From positions 62,001 through 126,000 of the forward strand of contig JBHWOX010000033.1 of assembly GCA_043424615.1 (NCBI GenBank): a DNA stretch of 64,000 bases. The letters are read 5' to 3'. Of this stretch, positions 1-8,753 are shown piece by piece. Position 1 is the stretch's first letter; each line of letters starts with the position of its first letter. The notes beneath the pieces were generated by a model. It worked only from the letters and a program-made list of their open reading frames with translations. It did no database searches and was not told the origin of the DNA. The stretch is from JAUNQW01 sp043424615. GTDB taxonomy: Bacteria; Bacillota; Bacilli; Lactobacillales; Carnobacteriaceae_A. The position numbers were made by a program, and so were the translations under genes.

Positions 1-426
1 GCGGGCTTCACTTTAATAGAAAGTTTGATTAGTTTAATGATTGTCTCCCTCATACTCGCTCTGCCCAGCTACCATTCTAAGCAATACGCCATTCGCTTAG
101 AAGAAGAATTATTTTTCAACCAAGTGGAAAGCAAAATGAATGAAATGCAAATGCAGGCGATTACCAGCAATAAAATGACCCATGTGCGCTTTTTAAAAGA
201 TGGTGTTGTTTTTAAAAGCTCGATAAGGGCCGGTGAAATAGAGCGATGTTTGATAAGATATCCAGAATCTGTTGGCTTAATCAACAATCATTTATACTTT
301 GACTTTAAAGGAGGTAGCGGTCGGACCAATCGTTTTAAACGCTTACGTTTTACTACGTCTAAAGGAGAATTAAACCTTGTTTTTCAAATTTCAAACGGCC
401 GTTACCACTTTACTCGGCCGTCCTGA
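1..426 (+). CDS. comGD: Competence pseudopilin ComGD-like (5' end outside window)
   Basis: The reading frame is open from base 1 and starts with AGFTLIESLISLMIVSLIL, a type IV prepilin cleavage motif (G, F, T/L, E at +5) followed by the hydrophobic N-terminal helix. The cleavage Gly is at bases 4-6, so only the short leader peptide and start codon lie upstream of the window. The rest (about 115 residues) is a small polar pseudopilin globular domain. In the family such proteins are minor subunits of the transformation pilus, processed by ComC. Position as the first of four small overlapping prepilin-type genes supports ComGD rather than ComGC. Its 3' end overlaps the next gene by 50 bp. Confidence 0.8.
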   Translation, partial: AGFTLIESLISLMIVSLILALPSYHSKQYAIRLEEELFFNQVESKMNEMQMQAITSNKMTHVRFLKDGVVFKSSIRAGEIERCLIRYPESVGLINNHLYFDFKGGSGRTNRFKRLRFTTSKGELNLVFQISNGRYHFTRPS

Positions 427-700
427 CGGCTATATTTTAATCGAAAGTATGATTTCTTTAAGTCTCATCTCTTTTATTTTAATCACTCTTATCCCCCACC
501 TGAGCCTTAACATGGCGAGACTAGAAGAAGGAAAGGAGAAAATTGAAATGATGCGTGTCCTCCATGACTATTCTTATCAGGATGGGGTTGAAAGGAGGGA
601 CGGTCCATACACTATCTATTCCACTCATCCGCATGACATTTCAATTCAACACAATTATGGCCAATTGGAAGAAAGAATCTGGCTTCAAGACATTCGTTAA
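377..700 (+). CDS. comGE: Competence pseudopilin ComGE-like
   Basis: A 107-residue protein with a prepilin-type N-terminus: GYILIESMISLSLISFILI at residues 18-36, with Glu at +5 after the Gly. The start is TTG at 377, six bases after AAAGGAG (361-367); no in-frame ATG comes before the hydrophobic helix. It overlaps the comGD-like gene upstream and the comGF-like gene downstream, the tight packing typical of comG operons. ComGE assignment rests on order and size because these minor pseudopilins have little sequence identity. Confidence 0.7.
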   Translation: MFFKFQTAVTTLLGRPDGYILIESMISLSLISFILITLIPHLSLNMARLEEGKEKIEMMRVLHDYSYQDGVERRDGPYTIYSTHPHDISIQHNYGQLEERIWLQDIR

Positions 701-1181
701 TCCACAAGGTGGTTTTAGCTTACTGGAAGCCTTACTTGCCCTATTTGTTTTAAGTCTTTCGCTCACCTTAATAAGTTCATTTGTGAATTCTTTGAACCAT
801 CTGCCAGCTCGCTTAGATCACAGCAAGCAGGTCGAATGGCATATCTTTCTTCATCAATTGCCTCATGAGGTGGACGGCTACTATCTCGCCTATGCCAGCC
901 ATCGGGGAGCCACTTTTAAGACCGACCACCCTCATAACCATAGTAGTTCTGTCATCGATATCACCTACCGCCACCGATCATTGATCCGCCGGGTTAATTA
1001 TCGTGGCTTCCAACCCTTGCTAACTGATATTCAAAGTATGCATTTTCAGCAGCTAGCTAATCAACTTTTAGCCATTCAAGTCACTTTCACAAATGGTGAA
1101 AATTATCAGGCCGTCGTTCGTATCCCAACCCCTCCCCCTGCCGAAATTACAGCAAAAAGGAGGGATGAAAGTGAACGATAA
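657..1181 (+). CDS. comGF: Competence pseudopilin ComGF-like
   Basis: A prepilin motif GGFSLLEALLALFVLSLSL lies about 21 residues after the ATG at 657, followed by a globular domain ending with the proline-rich tail PTPPPAEITAKRRDESER. The frame stays open upstream to an ATG at 555, but that would put more than 50 residues before the processing site, so 657 is the more reasonable start; neither start has a strong ribosome binding site. The length after the start (174 aa) and the order suit ComGF, a minor subunit needed for DNA uptake. It overlaps comGG by 11 bp. Confidence 0.7.
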   Translation: MANWKKESGFKTFVNPQGGFSLLEALLALFVLSLSLTLISSFVNSLNHLPARLDHSKQVEWHIFLHQLPHEVDGYYLAYASHRGATFKTDHPHNHSSSVIDITYRHRSLIRRVNYRGFQPLLTDIQSMHFQQLANQLLAIQVTFTNGENYQAVVRIPTPPPAEITAKRRDESER

Positions 1182-1560
1182 GGGAGCCATATTACCCACT
1201 GTTATGGTTTTGATGACACTCTCTGTCCTTTTAGTCATGGCTGCATCTGTCCTATTTAAAAGTCATCATCATGAAAATATCATGATTGAAGACAGCTATA
1301 GATTAAAAACCATGTTGAACATGGTTGAAAATGATTTATTGGATTTTGACTGTGAACGTAAAGATTATGATTATTTTTTTAACCAGGGTCGGGTTCATGT
1401 CCAATACCTTCCCCCTACTCACTATCTTTTAACCGGAACCCTAGACAATGGTTTTGAAAATAAGCGCTATGTCTTACTGCCGATGGTTGAAGAAACTCTT
1501 ATTGAAGAAGAGAAAGATGAATCTATTGAAGGAGCAGAACTCCCTACTCAAAAAAAGTAA
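1171..1560 (+). CDS. comGG: Competence protein ComGG-like
   Basis: The GTG at 1171 lies seven bases after a strong AAAGGAGG (1156-1163); the in-frame ATG at 1165 is too close to it. The 129-residue product has a short charged start, then GAILPTVMVLMTLSVLLVMAA, a hydrophobic segment without the classic Glu+5, as is common for ComGG. The C-terminus is strongly acidic. It is the last gene of the comG operon and is followed by a terminator at 1601-1632. The assignment is by position and topology. Confidence 0.65.
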   Translation: MNDKGAILPTVMVLMTLSVLLVMAASVLFKSHHHENIMIEDSYRLKTMLNMVENDLLDFDCERKDYDYFFNQGRVHVQYLPPTHYLLTGTLDNGFENKRYVLLPMVEETLIEEEKDESIEGAELPTQKK

Positions 1561-1600
1561 GAAAGTCATCTAAGTTCTGCTTCTCAATGATTTAAAAGAA

Positions 1601-1632
1601 AACGACCCCTTCCCAAAAAGGAAGCGGTCGTT
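1601..1632. terminator. Bidirectional intrinsic terminator
   Basis: Near-perfect inverted repeat (AACGACCCCTTCC / GGAAGCGGTCGTT, one mismatch or bulge) around a short A-rich loop, flanked by A and T runs. It separates comGG (+) from the convergent LPxTG phosphatase gene (-). Confidence 0.8.
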
Positions 1633-1643
1633 TTTGAAACTGA

Positions 1644-4469
1644 CTAGGCTTTATTTTTTAAGCTCAGGCCTAAACCAGCTAATAGACTAGGAAGAGCTAT
1701 CAATAAGGCTGTTCCAGCCAAACCTGTTGATGGTAAAGTCGTTTGATCTGACTGGCTAGTCGAAAGAATTAGTGAATCAGGAGATGCTGTATGGTTGGCA
1801 GGATCCTCTAGACTGACTTGTTCGGCTTTCATTTGAGTCTGAGATAAGGTGTTGCTTGAATTGTCAACTTTTGCCTTTTGATTATCAGTTGAGACGGCTT
1901 TAGAAGGACTAGAATTTTCAGAAGAAGAATTCTGCACTGTTTTTTCTAATTCTTTGACCTTCTCATTTAAGTCTTTTAATTTAAGATTAATTTGTTTGAG
2001 TTCCATTTGACCACGGTTGATTTCTTCTTTTAACTTGTCAATTTCCACCCGGGCTTGTTGGGCTTTTTTGAGCTGTTGACCCAATTGAGATTCTAGCTGG
2101 CTTATTTTATTTTCAAGAGCTTTAAGGGCTGATCGTTGAGCCGCTTGCTCTTTAGTAATAACTTTACCTTGATCATCAAAATAAATCGTCGTCACATCAT
2201 CATACACTCGTCTTTCAGTGTGAGACAAGCTGTAATCATCATTTAAGACTGGGAAAACATACACCGGTTGGAAGACCATTTTTGCCCCGTAATCAGTTCG
2301 GAGCAAGTCCATTTGTAAGTGACCATAGTGCAAGCCGCCGTCAATCAGATGTTTAACTCCTTTATCATTGGTTGCCCATAGCTCTGGAGAATTAGCTGTG
2401 GCAGACCATTGGGAGTGGGTGTTGTAATTTAAAGGTTTGTAATTACCGTTTTCATCTTGGATCATTTTTTCAGAGCGTAAACCGTCTGCAGCGACGCCAA
2501 CATCATAGACATGGAAACCGATGCCGTCTCCATCTTTGTCTACAAATGAACGCTCAAACATCTCATCATGTCCGGCAATGACTGCTGCTACCCCAAACTC
2601 TTCAAACATAGGGGTATATACTCTCATGGCTACACCCGATTGATTGTCTGGAATTTCAAAGTTAGGTGCCATGCCGTGGACTCCTGAAGAATAAGGAGCA
2701 TGGTGGAATTGAACCAATATAATTTGCCCTTTAGCTCGAGCATCTTCCATTTGCTCTTTAGCCCAAGCCCATTGCGCAGTTCCAGGATTAAAACCTGGTA
2801 AATCTAAGTCTTCTGCTGTTAAGTCAGGGTAAAGTTCATTAAACATGGCCTCATATTCTTCCCAAGTGAATGATCCTTGAGTGTCTGTAGACATGTGAGG
2901 GTCTCCCTCTAATCCCTGGCTAGCCCAAATTTCTTCTTTCAAAATTGAATCATCGCCACTGTAAGTTTCCCCGGTTAACATCTTTCCAACAATTTCAGTC
3001 GGGATTCCTTTGGTTGAATCCAAGGTGATCAAGCTGATTGGTCCAATGTCAGTACGGTAGTAGGAATCTTTATATTGCATGTTTTCTGGGTCTCCAGGCG
3101 TATCCATATAATCATGGTACTTATTGCGCGATAGGGCAGCATTTTTATACCCACCATTGATAGCAGCATAAGTTTCCCAGTTCCCTAGAGCTGTAATTAA
3201 TGGAATATTTGAAGCAAGATCGGACTCTTCTCCTGCAAAATGACGCCAGAATTCATCCCAAGCCGGTTGGTAACCAGCGCCTTGAGTTAAGTCCCCAGCA
3301 ATAATTAAAGCATGTGGCTGAGCTTTTTCAATCCAGCTGATGTTTTGATTTAAAGCGGTGAACTGATCCAAAGGATAACGAACTAAATCTTTTCCATTCC
3401 GTTTAGCATGCCCATGAACTTGATGATAGGCAGAACCAATCTGAGGGCGTTCTTCAGAACCTGGCGCATAAGGATTGGTCGTATGCAATTCCCATTCCCG
3501 ATTTTCCAAACGTCCTTTTGGCTCAGTTTCTGTATCAGAAAAAGCAATCAATCGGATAGAATCCCAGTCATCTGCTGTTGGGAAGGTTGTAAAACTTCCA
3601 CCGATAACGGAATCTCCTTGTTCAACCTTATAATGATAAGTCGTATTTGGTTTTAAGTTTACTAAATCGACTTCACTCTTATAGTTAGAGTTTGAATTCA
3701 ACCAACTTCCCTGTTTCAATTCTTGTTTGACTCCATTACCGTTATCAAAAGTTAGGCTTTGTTCAATTTCAGCCGGTGTATATTCTGATAATTTCATATA
3801 AACAGGCGTTGCCGGCACAGTCAATGATTGGTCAGACCCTTCTTCGCGAACGGTTACTTTCCCAGGGGTGTCGAATTCTGATACCCAGTTAATCGCGATA
3901 GAGTTGCTGGATGGAGATTGTAGGTAAGGTAAAACTCTGAAATCTTTAGAAGGTGCAGGTAAGCGATCATAAAGAGCCTGTTTCATTTCTTCTTTTTCTT
4001 TTTCACTATAAGGTAAATGTTCAATTTTAAGGCTGTTTTTGTTCACACTTAAATTTTCTTTGGAATCATTGAAAACCATGAAATTTGTATCATTAGATGA
4101 ATCTTTAGCAACACCAACTGCCTGTAAGCGGGTGTTTTGACCCGCTGGTGCTACGGCTGTAGATTCCCAAATTAAATGGTCAGGATTAGCTGCGTGAGCA
4201 ACACCAAAACGAACGGGAGCATCAGAACTGCCAGTATTACTGACTTCGGCCTGAGCACCATAACGTTGTCCATTTTCAATTCGGTAATCAATCTTACCAG
4301 TGTCATAATGGGATTCTGCCGGTAAGCTAAGAGAACTTTCATCTTGACTCACAACTTCTTCAGTAGAAGAGGGTAATTGATTCGTGAGCTCTGCTGCTTG
4401 AACGTCTTGACTGCTGGTTAAAGCAAGCAAAGCCACGGTAGCTGCGCAAACTAATCCATATTTTTTCAT
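1644..4469 (-). CDS. LPxTG-anchored purple-acid-phosphatase-like surface protein
   Basis: A 941-residue cell-wall protein. Residues 1-25 are a signal peptide ending QDVQAA; residues about 175-300 form a fibronectin-like purple-acid-phosphatase N-terminal domain; 305-640 a calcineurin-like metallophosphoesterase domain; 775-845 a coiled coil; and LPSTG at 912-916 with a hydrophobic segment and KNKA tail is a sortase signal. Metal-site motifs are visible: Asp312, GD 392-393, GNWE 429-432, HH 589-590, GHDE 633-636. Two usually conserved His (GNHE and GHxH) are Trp and Glu here, so activity may be altered or lost. The start has AAGAGGAG at 4478-4485. Substrate unknown; the family hydrolyses phosphate esters or nucleotides outside the cell. 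Confidence 0.85.
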   Translation of the reverse strand: MKKYGLVCAATVALLALTSSQDVQAAELTNQLPSSTEEVVSQDESSLSLPAESHYDTGKIDYRIENGQRYGAQAEVSNTGSSDAPVRFGVAHAANPDHLIWESTAVAPAGQNTRLQAVGVAKDSSNDTNFMVFNDSKENLSVNKNSLKIEHLPYSEKEKEEMKQALYDRLPAPSKDFRVLPYLQSPSSNSIAINWVSEFDTPGKVTVREEGSDQSLTVPATPVYMKLSEYTPAEIEQSLTFDNGNGVKQELKQGSWLNSNSNYKSEVDLVNLKPNTTYHYKVEQGDSVIGGSFTTFPTADDWDSIRLIAFSDTETEPKGRLENREWELHTTNPYAPGSEERPQIGSAYHQVHGHAKRNGKDLVRYPLDQFTALNQNISWIEKAQPHALIIAGDLTQGAGYQPAWDEFWRHFAGEESDLASNIPLITALGNWETYAAINGGYKNAALSRNKYHDYMDTPGDPENMQYKDSYYRTDIGPISLITLDSTKGIPTEIVGKMLTGETYSGDDSILKEEIWASQGLEGDPHMSTDTQGSFTWEEYEAMFNELYPDLTAEDLDLPGFNPGTAQWAWAKEQMEDARAKGQIILVQFHHAPYSSGVHGMAPNFEIPDNQSGVAMRVYTPMFEEFGVAAVIAGHDEMFERSFVDKDGDGIGFHVYDVGVAADGLRSEKMIQDENGNYKPLNYNTHSQWSATANSPELWATNDKGVKHLIDGGLHYGHLQMDLLRTDYGAKMVFQPVYVFPVLNDDYSLSHTERRVYDDVTTIYFDDQGKVITKEQAAQRSALKALENKISQLESQLGQQLKKAQQARVEIDKLKEEINRGQMELKQINLKLKDLNEKVKELEKTVQNSSSENSSPSKAVSTDNQKAKVDNSSNTLSQTQMKAEQVSLEDPANHTASPDSLILSTSQSDQTTLPSTGLAGTALLIALPSLLAGLGLSLKNKA

Positions 4470-4574
4470 TAATAAGTCTCCTCTTAAGTGTTTTTAAATG
4501 TCTTTCCTCCTCAGTCTAGCAAGTGGGGATGTAAAGCGGGTAAAAGTCTTGTAAATTTTCAAAGAAAAAATTGT

Positions 4575-4611
4575 AAAGACCCGCCTTTTCCAAATAAAAA
4601 AGCGGGTCTTT
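4575..4611 (-). terminator. Intrinsic terminator after pdp
   Basis: Perfect 10-bp inverted repeat AAAGACCCGC / GCGGGTCTTT with a 17-nt loop. On the minus strand it is followed by a T-rich tract and lies about 35 bp after the pdp stop codon. Confidence 0.8.
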
Positions 4612-4644
4612 TTAAAATTGTATGAGCTTTTGATAGAGGGGCAT

Positions 4645-5955
4645 TTAATCTTCATAAATATAATGAAGCAGCTCTGGTTTCGAAGCTTCTGCTTCAATGT
4701 GGACGGCTGATAAAAATTGATTAGTAAGGAAATCTTGGTCCATATCCATTTTATTAGTATGGAGAACCGCCAAGCACTCTCCTTTTTGGACGGAATCGCC
4801 TACTTTTTTCTCTAAGACGATCCCTGCAGTCAAGTCAATGGTTTCATCTAAGGTTTGGCGACCAGCACCGAGAGTTTTAGCTAATTCACCCAAGGCTAAG
4901 GCATCCAATTGGGCGATTGTTCCCGTTTCAGCTGATGTTATTTTTATCAATCTTTCACTTTGGTCAAATTTGGACGGCTGGTCAATATAGGTCACATCCC
5001 CATTTTGGGCTTCGACCATTTGCTTAAAGACATGAAGGGCTTGGCCATTATCCAAGGCTTGTTCAACTTTTTCCCTGCCTTGCTGGTAATCGTCCGCTAA
5101 ATGAGAAAGCACCAGCATCTGGCTAGCAAGAGTTAAACTGAGTTCTCTTAAATCCTCTGGTCCTTGGCCATTCAATATAGCAATAGCTTCCTGCACTTCC
5201 AAGCTATTTCCAATGGCCAATCCAAGAGGTTGTGACATATCTGAGATAGTGGCCGTCATCCTTCTTCCGGCTTGATGACCAATATCGATCATGGCTTGTG
5301 CTAATTCCTTCGCTTGGTCCACTGTCTTCATAAAGGCCCCGGAGCCAACTTTAACATCTAAGACTATACCATCGGCACCAGACGCAATTTTCTTACTCAT
5401 AATCGAAGAAGCGATTAAAGGAATGGCATCGACCGTAGAAGTCACATCCCTTAAAGCATAAATTTTCTTATCTGCTGGAGCTAAATTCCCTGTCTGGCCA
5501 ACAATCGCACAACCAAGGCGATTAACCTGATTCATAAAATCTTCTTCAGCCAATTCCACTTGGAAGCCTGGGATGGATTCTAATTTATCAATCGTTCCCC
5601 CCGTATGGCCCAATGATCGGCCACTCATTTTAGGCACGTGCCCACCAGAGGCTGCCACAAGAGGGACTAGGATAAAGGAAGTCGTATCTCCTACTCCTCC
5701 CGTTGAATGTTTGTCAACGGTTAAGCCGTCAATACCCGAAAAATCTATTTGATCACCTGAAGCAGCCATGGCTAAAGTTAACTGGCCTAATTCCTCTGTT
5801 TCCATCCCTTGAAAATAGATGGCCATGAGCAGAGCACTCATTTGATAGTCGGCGACATCCCCCGAACAGTAGGCGGCCACCAGCCAATCAATTTCTTTTG
5901 ATGTGAGACATTGACCATACTTTTTTTTGTTGATTATTTGTGTCATTTCAAACAT
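4645..5955 (-). CDS. pdp: Pyrimidine-nucleoside phosphorylase
   Basis: A 436-residue enzyme of the thymidine/pyrimidine-nucleoside phosphorylase family. The family signature is intact: SGRSLGHTGGTIDKLESIPG near residues 107-126, preceded by the phosphate-binding KHSTGGVGD. The C-terminal alpha/beta domain with a biotinyl-like fold (KKVGDSVQKGECLAVLHT) is complete. It splits uridine, deoxyuridine and thymidine with phosphate to base plus (deoxy)ribose 1-phosphate, feeding salvage and pentose catabolism. It follows the UPF0340 gene by 19 bp, probably in one transcript. An ATG three codons in (MTQII) is a possible alternative start. Confidence 0.95.
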   Translation of the reverse strand: MFEMTQIINKKKYGQCLTSKEIDWLVAAYCSGDVADYQMSALLMAIYFQGMETEELGQLTLAMAASGDQIDFSGIDGLTVDKHSTGGVGDTTSFILVPLVAASGGHVPKMSGRSLGHTGGTIDKLESIPGFQVELAEEDFMNQVNRLGCAIVGQTGNLAPADKKIYALRDVTSTVDAIPLIASSIMSKKIASGADGIVLDVKVGSGAFMKTVDQAKELAQAMIDIGHQAGRRMTATISDMSQPLGLAIGNSLEVQEAIAILNGQGPEDLRELSLTLASQMLVLSHLADDYQQGREKVEQALDNGQALHVFKQMVEAQNGDVTYIDQPSKFDQSERLIKITSAETGTIAQLDALALGELAKTLGAGRQTLDETIDLTAGIVLEKKVGDSVQKGECLAVLHTNKMDMDQDFLTNQFLSAVHIEAEASKPELLHYIYED

Positions 5956-5974
5956 AATTTTTCCATCACTTTCA

Positions 5975-6514
5975 TTAATTATAAACGGCCCGGTCTCCCC
6001 CTACTTTTTTTGGACGTCTACGCGCAGCAGTTAGGTGGGCTGAGCCTATTTCTTTCACTTGCAGGCGAACAGGGACTAAGACATGGCGGATGTGCATGCC
6101 AATAAAGGTATCCCCAATATCCAAACCAGCTTCAGCTTGAATAAATTCAACTTCAACCGGGTCATCAAAAAATTTGAAAGCAGCCATAGACCCCGCGCCA
6201 CCTGCATGTAGTTGTGGGATAACGTCAACAATTTCAAAGCCTTTTTCAATGGCTACTCGTCGTTCAACAACACAAGAACGGTTGATATGCTCGCAGCCTT
6301 GAACGGCTAAATCGACGCCTTCACTTTTTAAGCAATCAAGGATGGTTTGAACAACCCCTTCACCAATTTCTTGGTTAGAATTTTTACCAATTCGGTCTCC
6401 TTGAATTTCTGAAGTGCTCATGCCTAAAACAAATAAATCACCCTTAGTTAATTGAGCTTGGTCTAAGAGTTCTTCCATTGCTGACTGAACTTGATCTTTT
6501 ATTTGGTCTAACAT
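5975..6514 (-). CDS. ywlG: UPF0340 (DUF436) family protein YwlG-like
   Basis: A 179-residue protein matching the conserved TIGR01440/UPF0340 family (B. subtilis YwlG), by GMSTSEIQGDRIGKNSN, QGCEHINRSCVVE and PQLHAGGAGSMAAF. The function of the family is unknown. Two ATGs lie near the start; the AAAGGGG ribosome binding site is one base from the first and seven from the second, so the second (6514) is taken. It is upstream of pdp and probably cotranscribed. In the ancestral arrangement this gene and pdp were probably not inside the com region (see the inversion finding). Confidence 0.85.
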   Translation of the reverse strand: MLDQIKDQVQSAMEELLDQAQLTKGDLFVLGMSTSEIQGDRIGKNSNQEIGEGVVQTILDCLKSEGVDLAVQGCEHINRSCVVERRVAIEKGFEIVDVIPQLHAGGAGSMAAFKFFDDPVEVEFIQAEAGLDIGDTFIGMHIRHVLVPVRLQVKEIGSAHLTAARRRPKKVGGDRAVYN

Positions 6515-6588
6515 GGTCATACCCCTTTCTTTTATTTATCTTCAGTATAACGCAAATATCTTGTTATCTCACTCTTATAAGCGCTTTC

Positions 6589-7641
6589 TTATAAAGAATC
6601 CATAAAGGAAAACATAGGGAGCAACATAGAGCCGTATATTACAACCAATAAGGCGGCAATAAATAAAAATAAAACAGGTTGTATCATAGCAAATACTTTT
6701 TTTATGGAGCGGTCGAGTTCAGTCAGACACTCTTTAGCGTAAACGCCTAAACTCTCAGCTAGGGCACCTATTTTCTGGCCGTGTTGAATGACATTGGTAT
6801 ATTCTTCTAGGAAGAAAGGAAAATTCGCCATAATTTGGTGGACACCCCTCCCTTGCAAAAGGCCTTTTTCAAGAGCTTGGCCGATTTCTTGCATTAAAGG
6901 AGTCGTTTCTTTTTGAGTCATGATACTGACTAATTCCTGCATGCTCAAACCACTTTTCAAAAGCGCTGCCCACTCATTAGTAAAGCGGTAGGTATAAAAT
7001 TTTTTGACAAAAGGAGAAAGAAGAGGAATTTGACTTAAAAGAGTAGCCATGGCAGTCGCTGAAGTCTTTTTTTCATATATCTTCATAGCTATCACACTGG
7101 CTATAGCTAGCAGGAAGATAAAAAGAATGAGGTAGGGAGAATAGTAAATAAAATTAATTCCTGCTTGAGCTAAACAGTCATCTTGGGGAACCATGGCTTG
7201 AAATTGTGGCAGCAAGATAAAGCGTAAAGCCATCAACATGCCCAGCATGAAAAATATTAAAAAGACAGGATAGCTCAGCAAGCCCATCATTTCTTTTTTT
7301 CTTTTCTGCTCACCATCTAGTTGATTCCCACATTGGATTAAAGTATGAGCCAGTCGTCCATGGTGGTGAGCAAAATAAAGTTGCGAGCAAATCCAATCTG
7401 GAAATTGATAGTCTCTGATAGCTCCATCTAAAGAACGGCCAGACTCTATCTTATGGCTCACTTCTTGAATCCAAGCTTCCTTTTTACCCAAAACAATCAC
7501 CAAGAAATTCAGAGCTTCTTTCATAGAAAAGCCTTCTTCCAGCAGTTGACCGAGCATTCTTAAAAATTTGATTTGAATATAGGGATTGACCGTTTTAGGA
7601 AATATAGTGCTGGAGGTAAGTTTTTTCGCTAATTGCATCAT
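6589..7641 (-). CDS. comGB: Competence pilus inner-membrane protein ComGB
   Basis: A 350-residue polytopic protein of the GspF/PilC family. Two homologous T2SSF domains are seen (about 25-145 and 215-340), each followed by hydrophobic segments (FLIFFMLGMLMALRFILL; YLILFIFLLAIASVIAM; VLFLFIAALLVVIYGSMLL). ComGB is the membrane platform on which ComGA drives assembly of the ComGC pilus for DNA uptake. It overlaps the end of comGA by 47 bp; AAAGGG lies nine bases before the ATG at 7641. The normal next gene, comGC, does not follow; instead a UPF0340 gene does. Confidence 0.9.
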   Translation of the reverse strand: MMQLAKKLTSSTIFPKTVNPYIQIKFLRMLGQLLEEGFSMKEALNFLVIVLGKKEAWIQEVSHKIESGRSLDGAIRDYQFPDWICSQLYFAHHHGRLAHTLIQCGNQLDGEQKRKKEMMGLLSYPVFLIFFMLGMLMALRFILLPQFQAMVPQDDCLAQAGINFIYYSPYLILFIFLLAIASVIAMKIYEKKTSATAMATLLSQIPLLSPFVKKFYTYRFTNEWAALLKSGLSMQELVSIMTQKETTPLMQEIGQALEKGLLQGRGVHQIMANFPFFLEEYTNVIQHGQKIGALAESLGVYAKECLTELDRSIKKVFAMIQPVLFLFIAALLVVIYGSMLLPMFSFMDSL

Positions 7642-8641
7642 TTTTTAACGCCCTTTCTAACCACGCATTGAAATTTAATCCCTCATTATGATTCATTAAA
7701 CTGTCATAAGAGTCCCGTACATCAAACAAAACCGCCTGCTTATCCATTTTATGATAATGACTGCAAGCAATCTGAGCATGAGTCCCACATTGGGCGCAAT
7801 AGCGAGGAAGCATCTTTTGAAAAACTACCCCATGAATCACTTGTTTTAAAAGAAATTCAGACACACCCAAATCCAATAAGCGACTGACCACTCCTTCAGC
7901 ATTTTTAGCGTGAACGGTCGCTAAAATCAGATGGCCGGTCAAGGCAGCACGTATAACGGCCTGGGCAGTTTCTTCATCACGTATTTCCCCTATGATGATA
8001 ATGTCTGGATGGTGCCTCAAACTCTGCCGCAATAATTTTTCATAGCTGATTCCCGCCTGTTCATTGACATTTAATTGCAGGAAGGCGCTTTCTTCAATTT
8101 CGACTGGATCTTCAATGCAAATAATATTTTTTTGTTCTTCTTGAATGATTGTCCTCAAAAGTTGATACATGGTCGTTGTTTTTCCTGATCCTACTGGCCC
8201 AGAAAACAAGATCAAGCCGGATTGACGATTGACCAAACTTTCCAAATGGTCAATGGTTTGTGGAAAGAAGGTGTGCTGTCTTAAGTCAAAATTTTGCATA
8301 CTATTCAGTAGGCGGATGACGAGAGATTCACGGGCGTGGAGATTGGTCATGGTAGAAAAGCGAAGGTGTCTTTCATTCTCATCCAACTCCATCCGAGCGG
8401 AACCACTCTGGGGCCGACGATGTTCTCCCACATCCATGTCAGCTAAGTATTTATAATAAGCAATCAAACGTTCCCCTAACTCTAGACTTATCGTTTTCCA
8501 AATATGTAAGCCACCAGCATGTCTCAAATAAATATCATAAGCCTCTAGATCAGGAAGAATGTGGATGTCCGATGCATATTCTAAAACTGCCTGACGAATT
8601 AATTCTTTAGCCATTTTTCTAATATCAATCTCTGGCTGCAT
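7595..8641 (-). CDS. comGA: Competence pilus assembly ATPase ComGA
   Basis: A 348-residue secretion ATPase of the GspE/PilB/ComGA family, of normal length for ComGA. The Walker A GPVGSGKTT is at 148-156, an Asp box follows (IICIEDPVE), then Walker B DIIIIGEIRDEETAQ and a His box (GHLILATVHAKN). A CxxC pair (CAQCG) near residue 280 may bind zinc. GAGGTG precedes the ATG. It powers assembly of the transformation pilus in the cytoplasm. The operon consists here only of comGA-comGB; the pseudopilin genes lie inverted at 1-1560. Confidence 0.95.
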   Translation of the reverse strand: MQPEIDIRKMAKELIRQAVLEYASDIHILPDLEAYDIYLRHAGGLHIWKTISLELGERLIAYYKYLADMDVGEHRRPQSGSARMELDENERHLRFSTMTNLHARESLVIRLLNSMQNFDLRQHTFFPQTIDHLESLVNRQSGLILFSGPVGSGKTTTMYQLLRTIIQEEQKNIICIEDPVEIEESAFLQLNVNEQAGISYEKLLRQSLRHHPDIIIIGEIRDEETAQAVIRAALTGHLILATVHAKNAEGVVSRLLDLGVSEFLLKQVIHGVVFQKMLPRYCAQCGTHAQIACSHYHKMDKQAVLFDVRDSYDSLMNHNEGLNFNAWLERALKNDAISEKTYLQHYIS

Positions 8642-8701
8642 TCAAAATCACCTCACTGGACATATACGCATTTCATGAGCTGATTTTCTTTTTAAAATTA
8701 A

Positions 8702-8737
8702 AAAAGCTTCCTTTTATCATCACAAAAGGAAGCTTTT
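8702..8737 (-). terminator. Intrinsic terminator after yebC
   Basis: Perfect 14-bp inverted repeat AAAAGCTTCCTTTT / AAAAGGAAGCTTTT with an 8-nt loop, 17 bp after the yebC stop and before comGA. T-rich on both sides, so it could work in either direction. Confidence 0.85.
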
Positions 8738-8753
8738 CTGCTTTTAATTATTT

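Noticed and set aside
4494..4697. Small ORF between the phosphatase and pdp genes
   Set aside because: It runs across the pdp terminator and the pdp 3' end and has no family resemblance.
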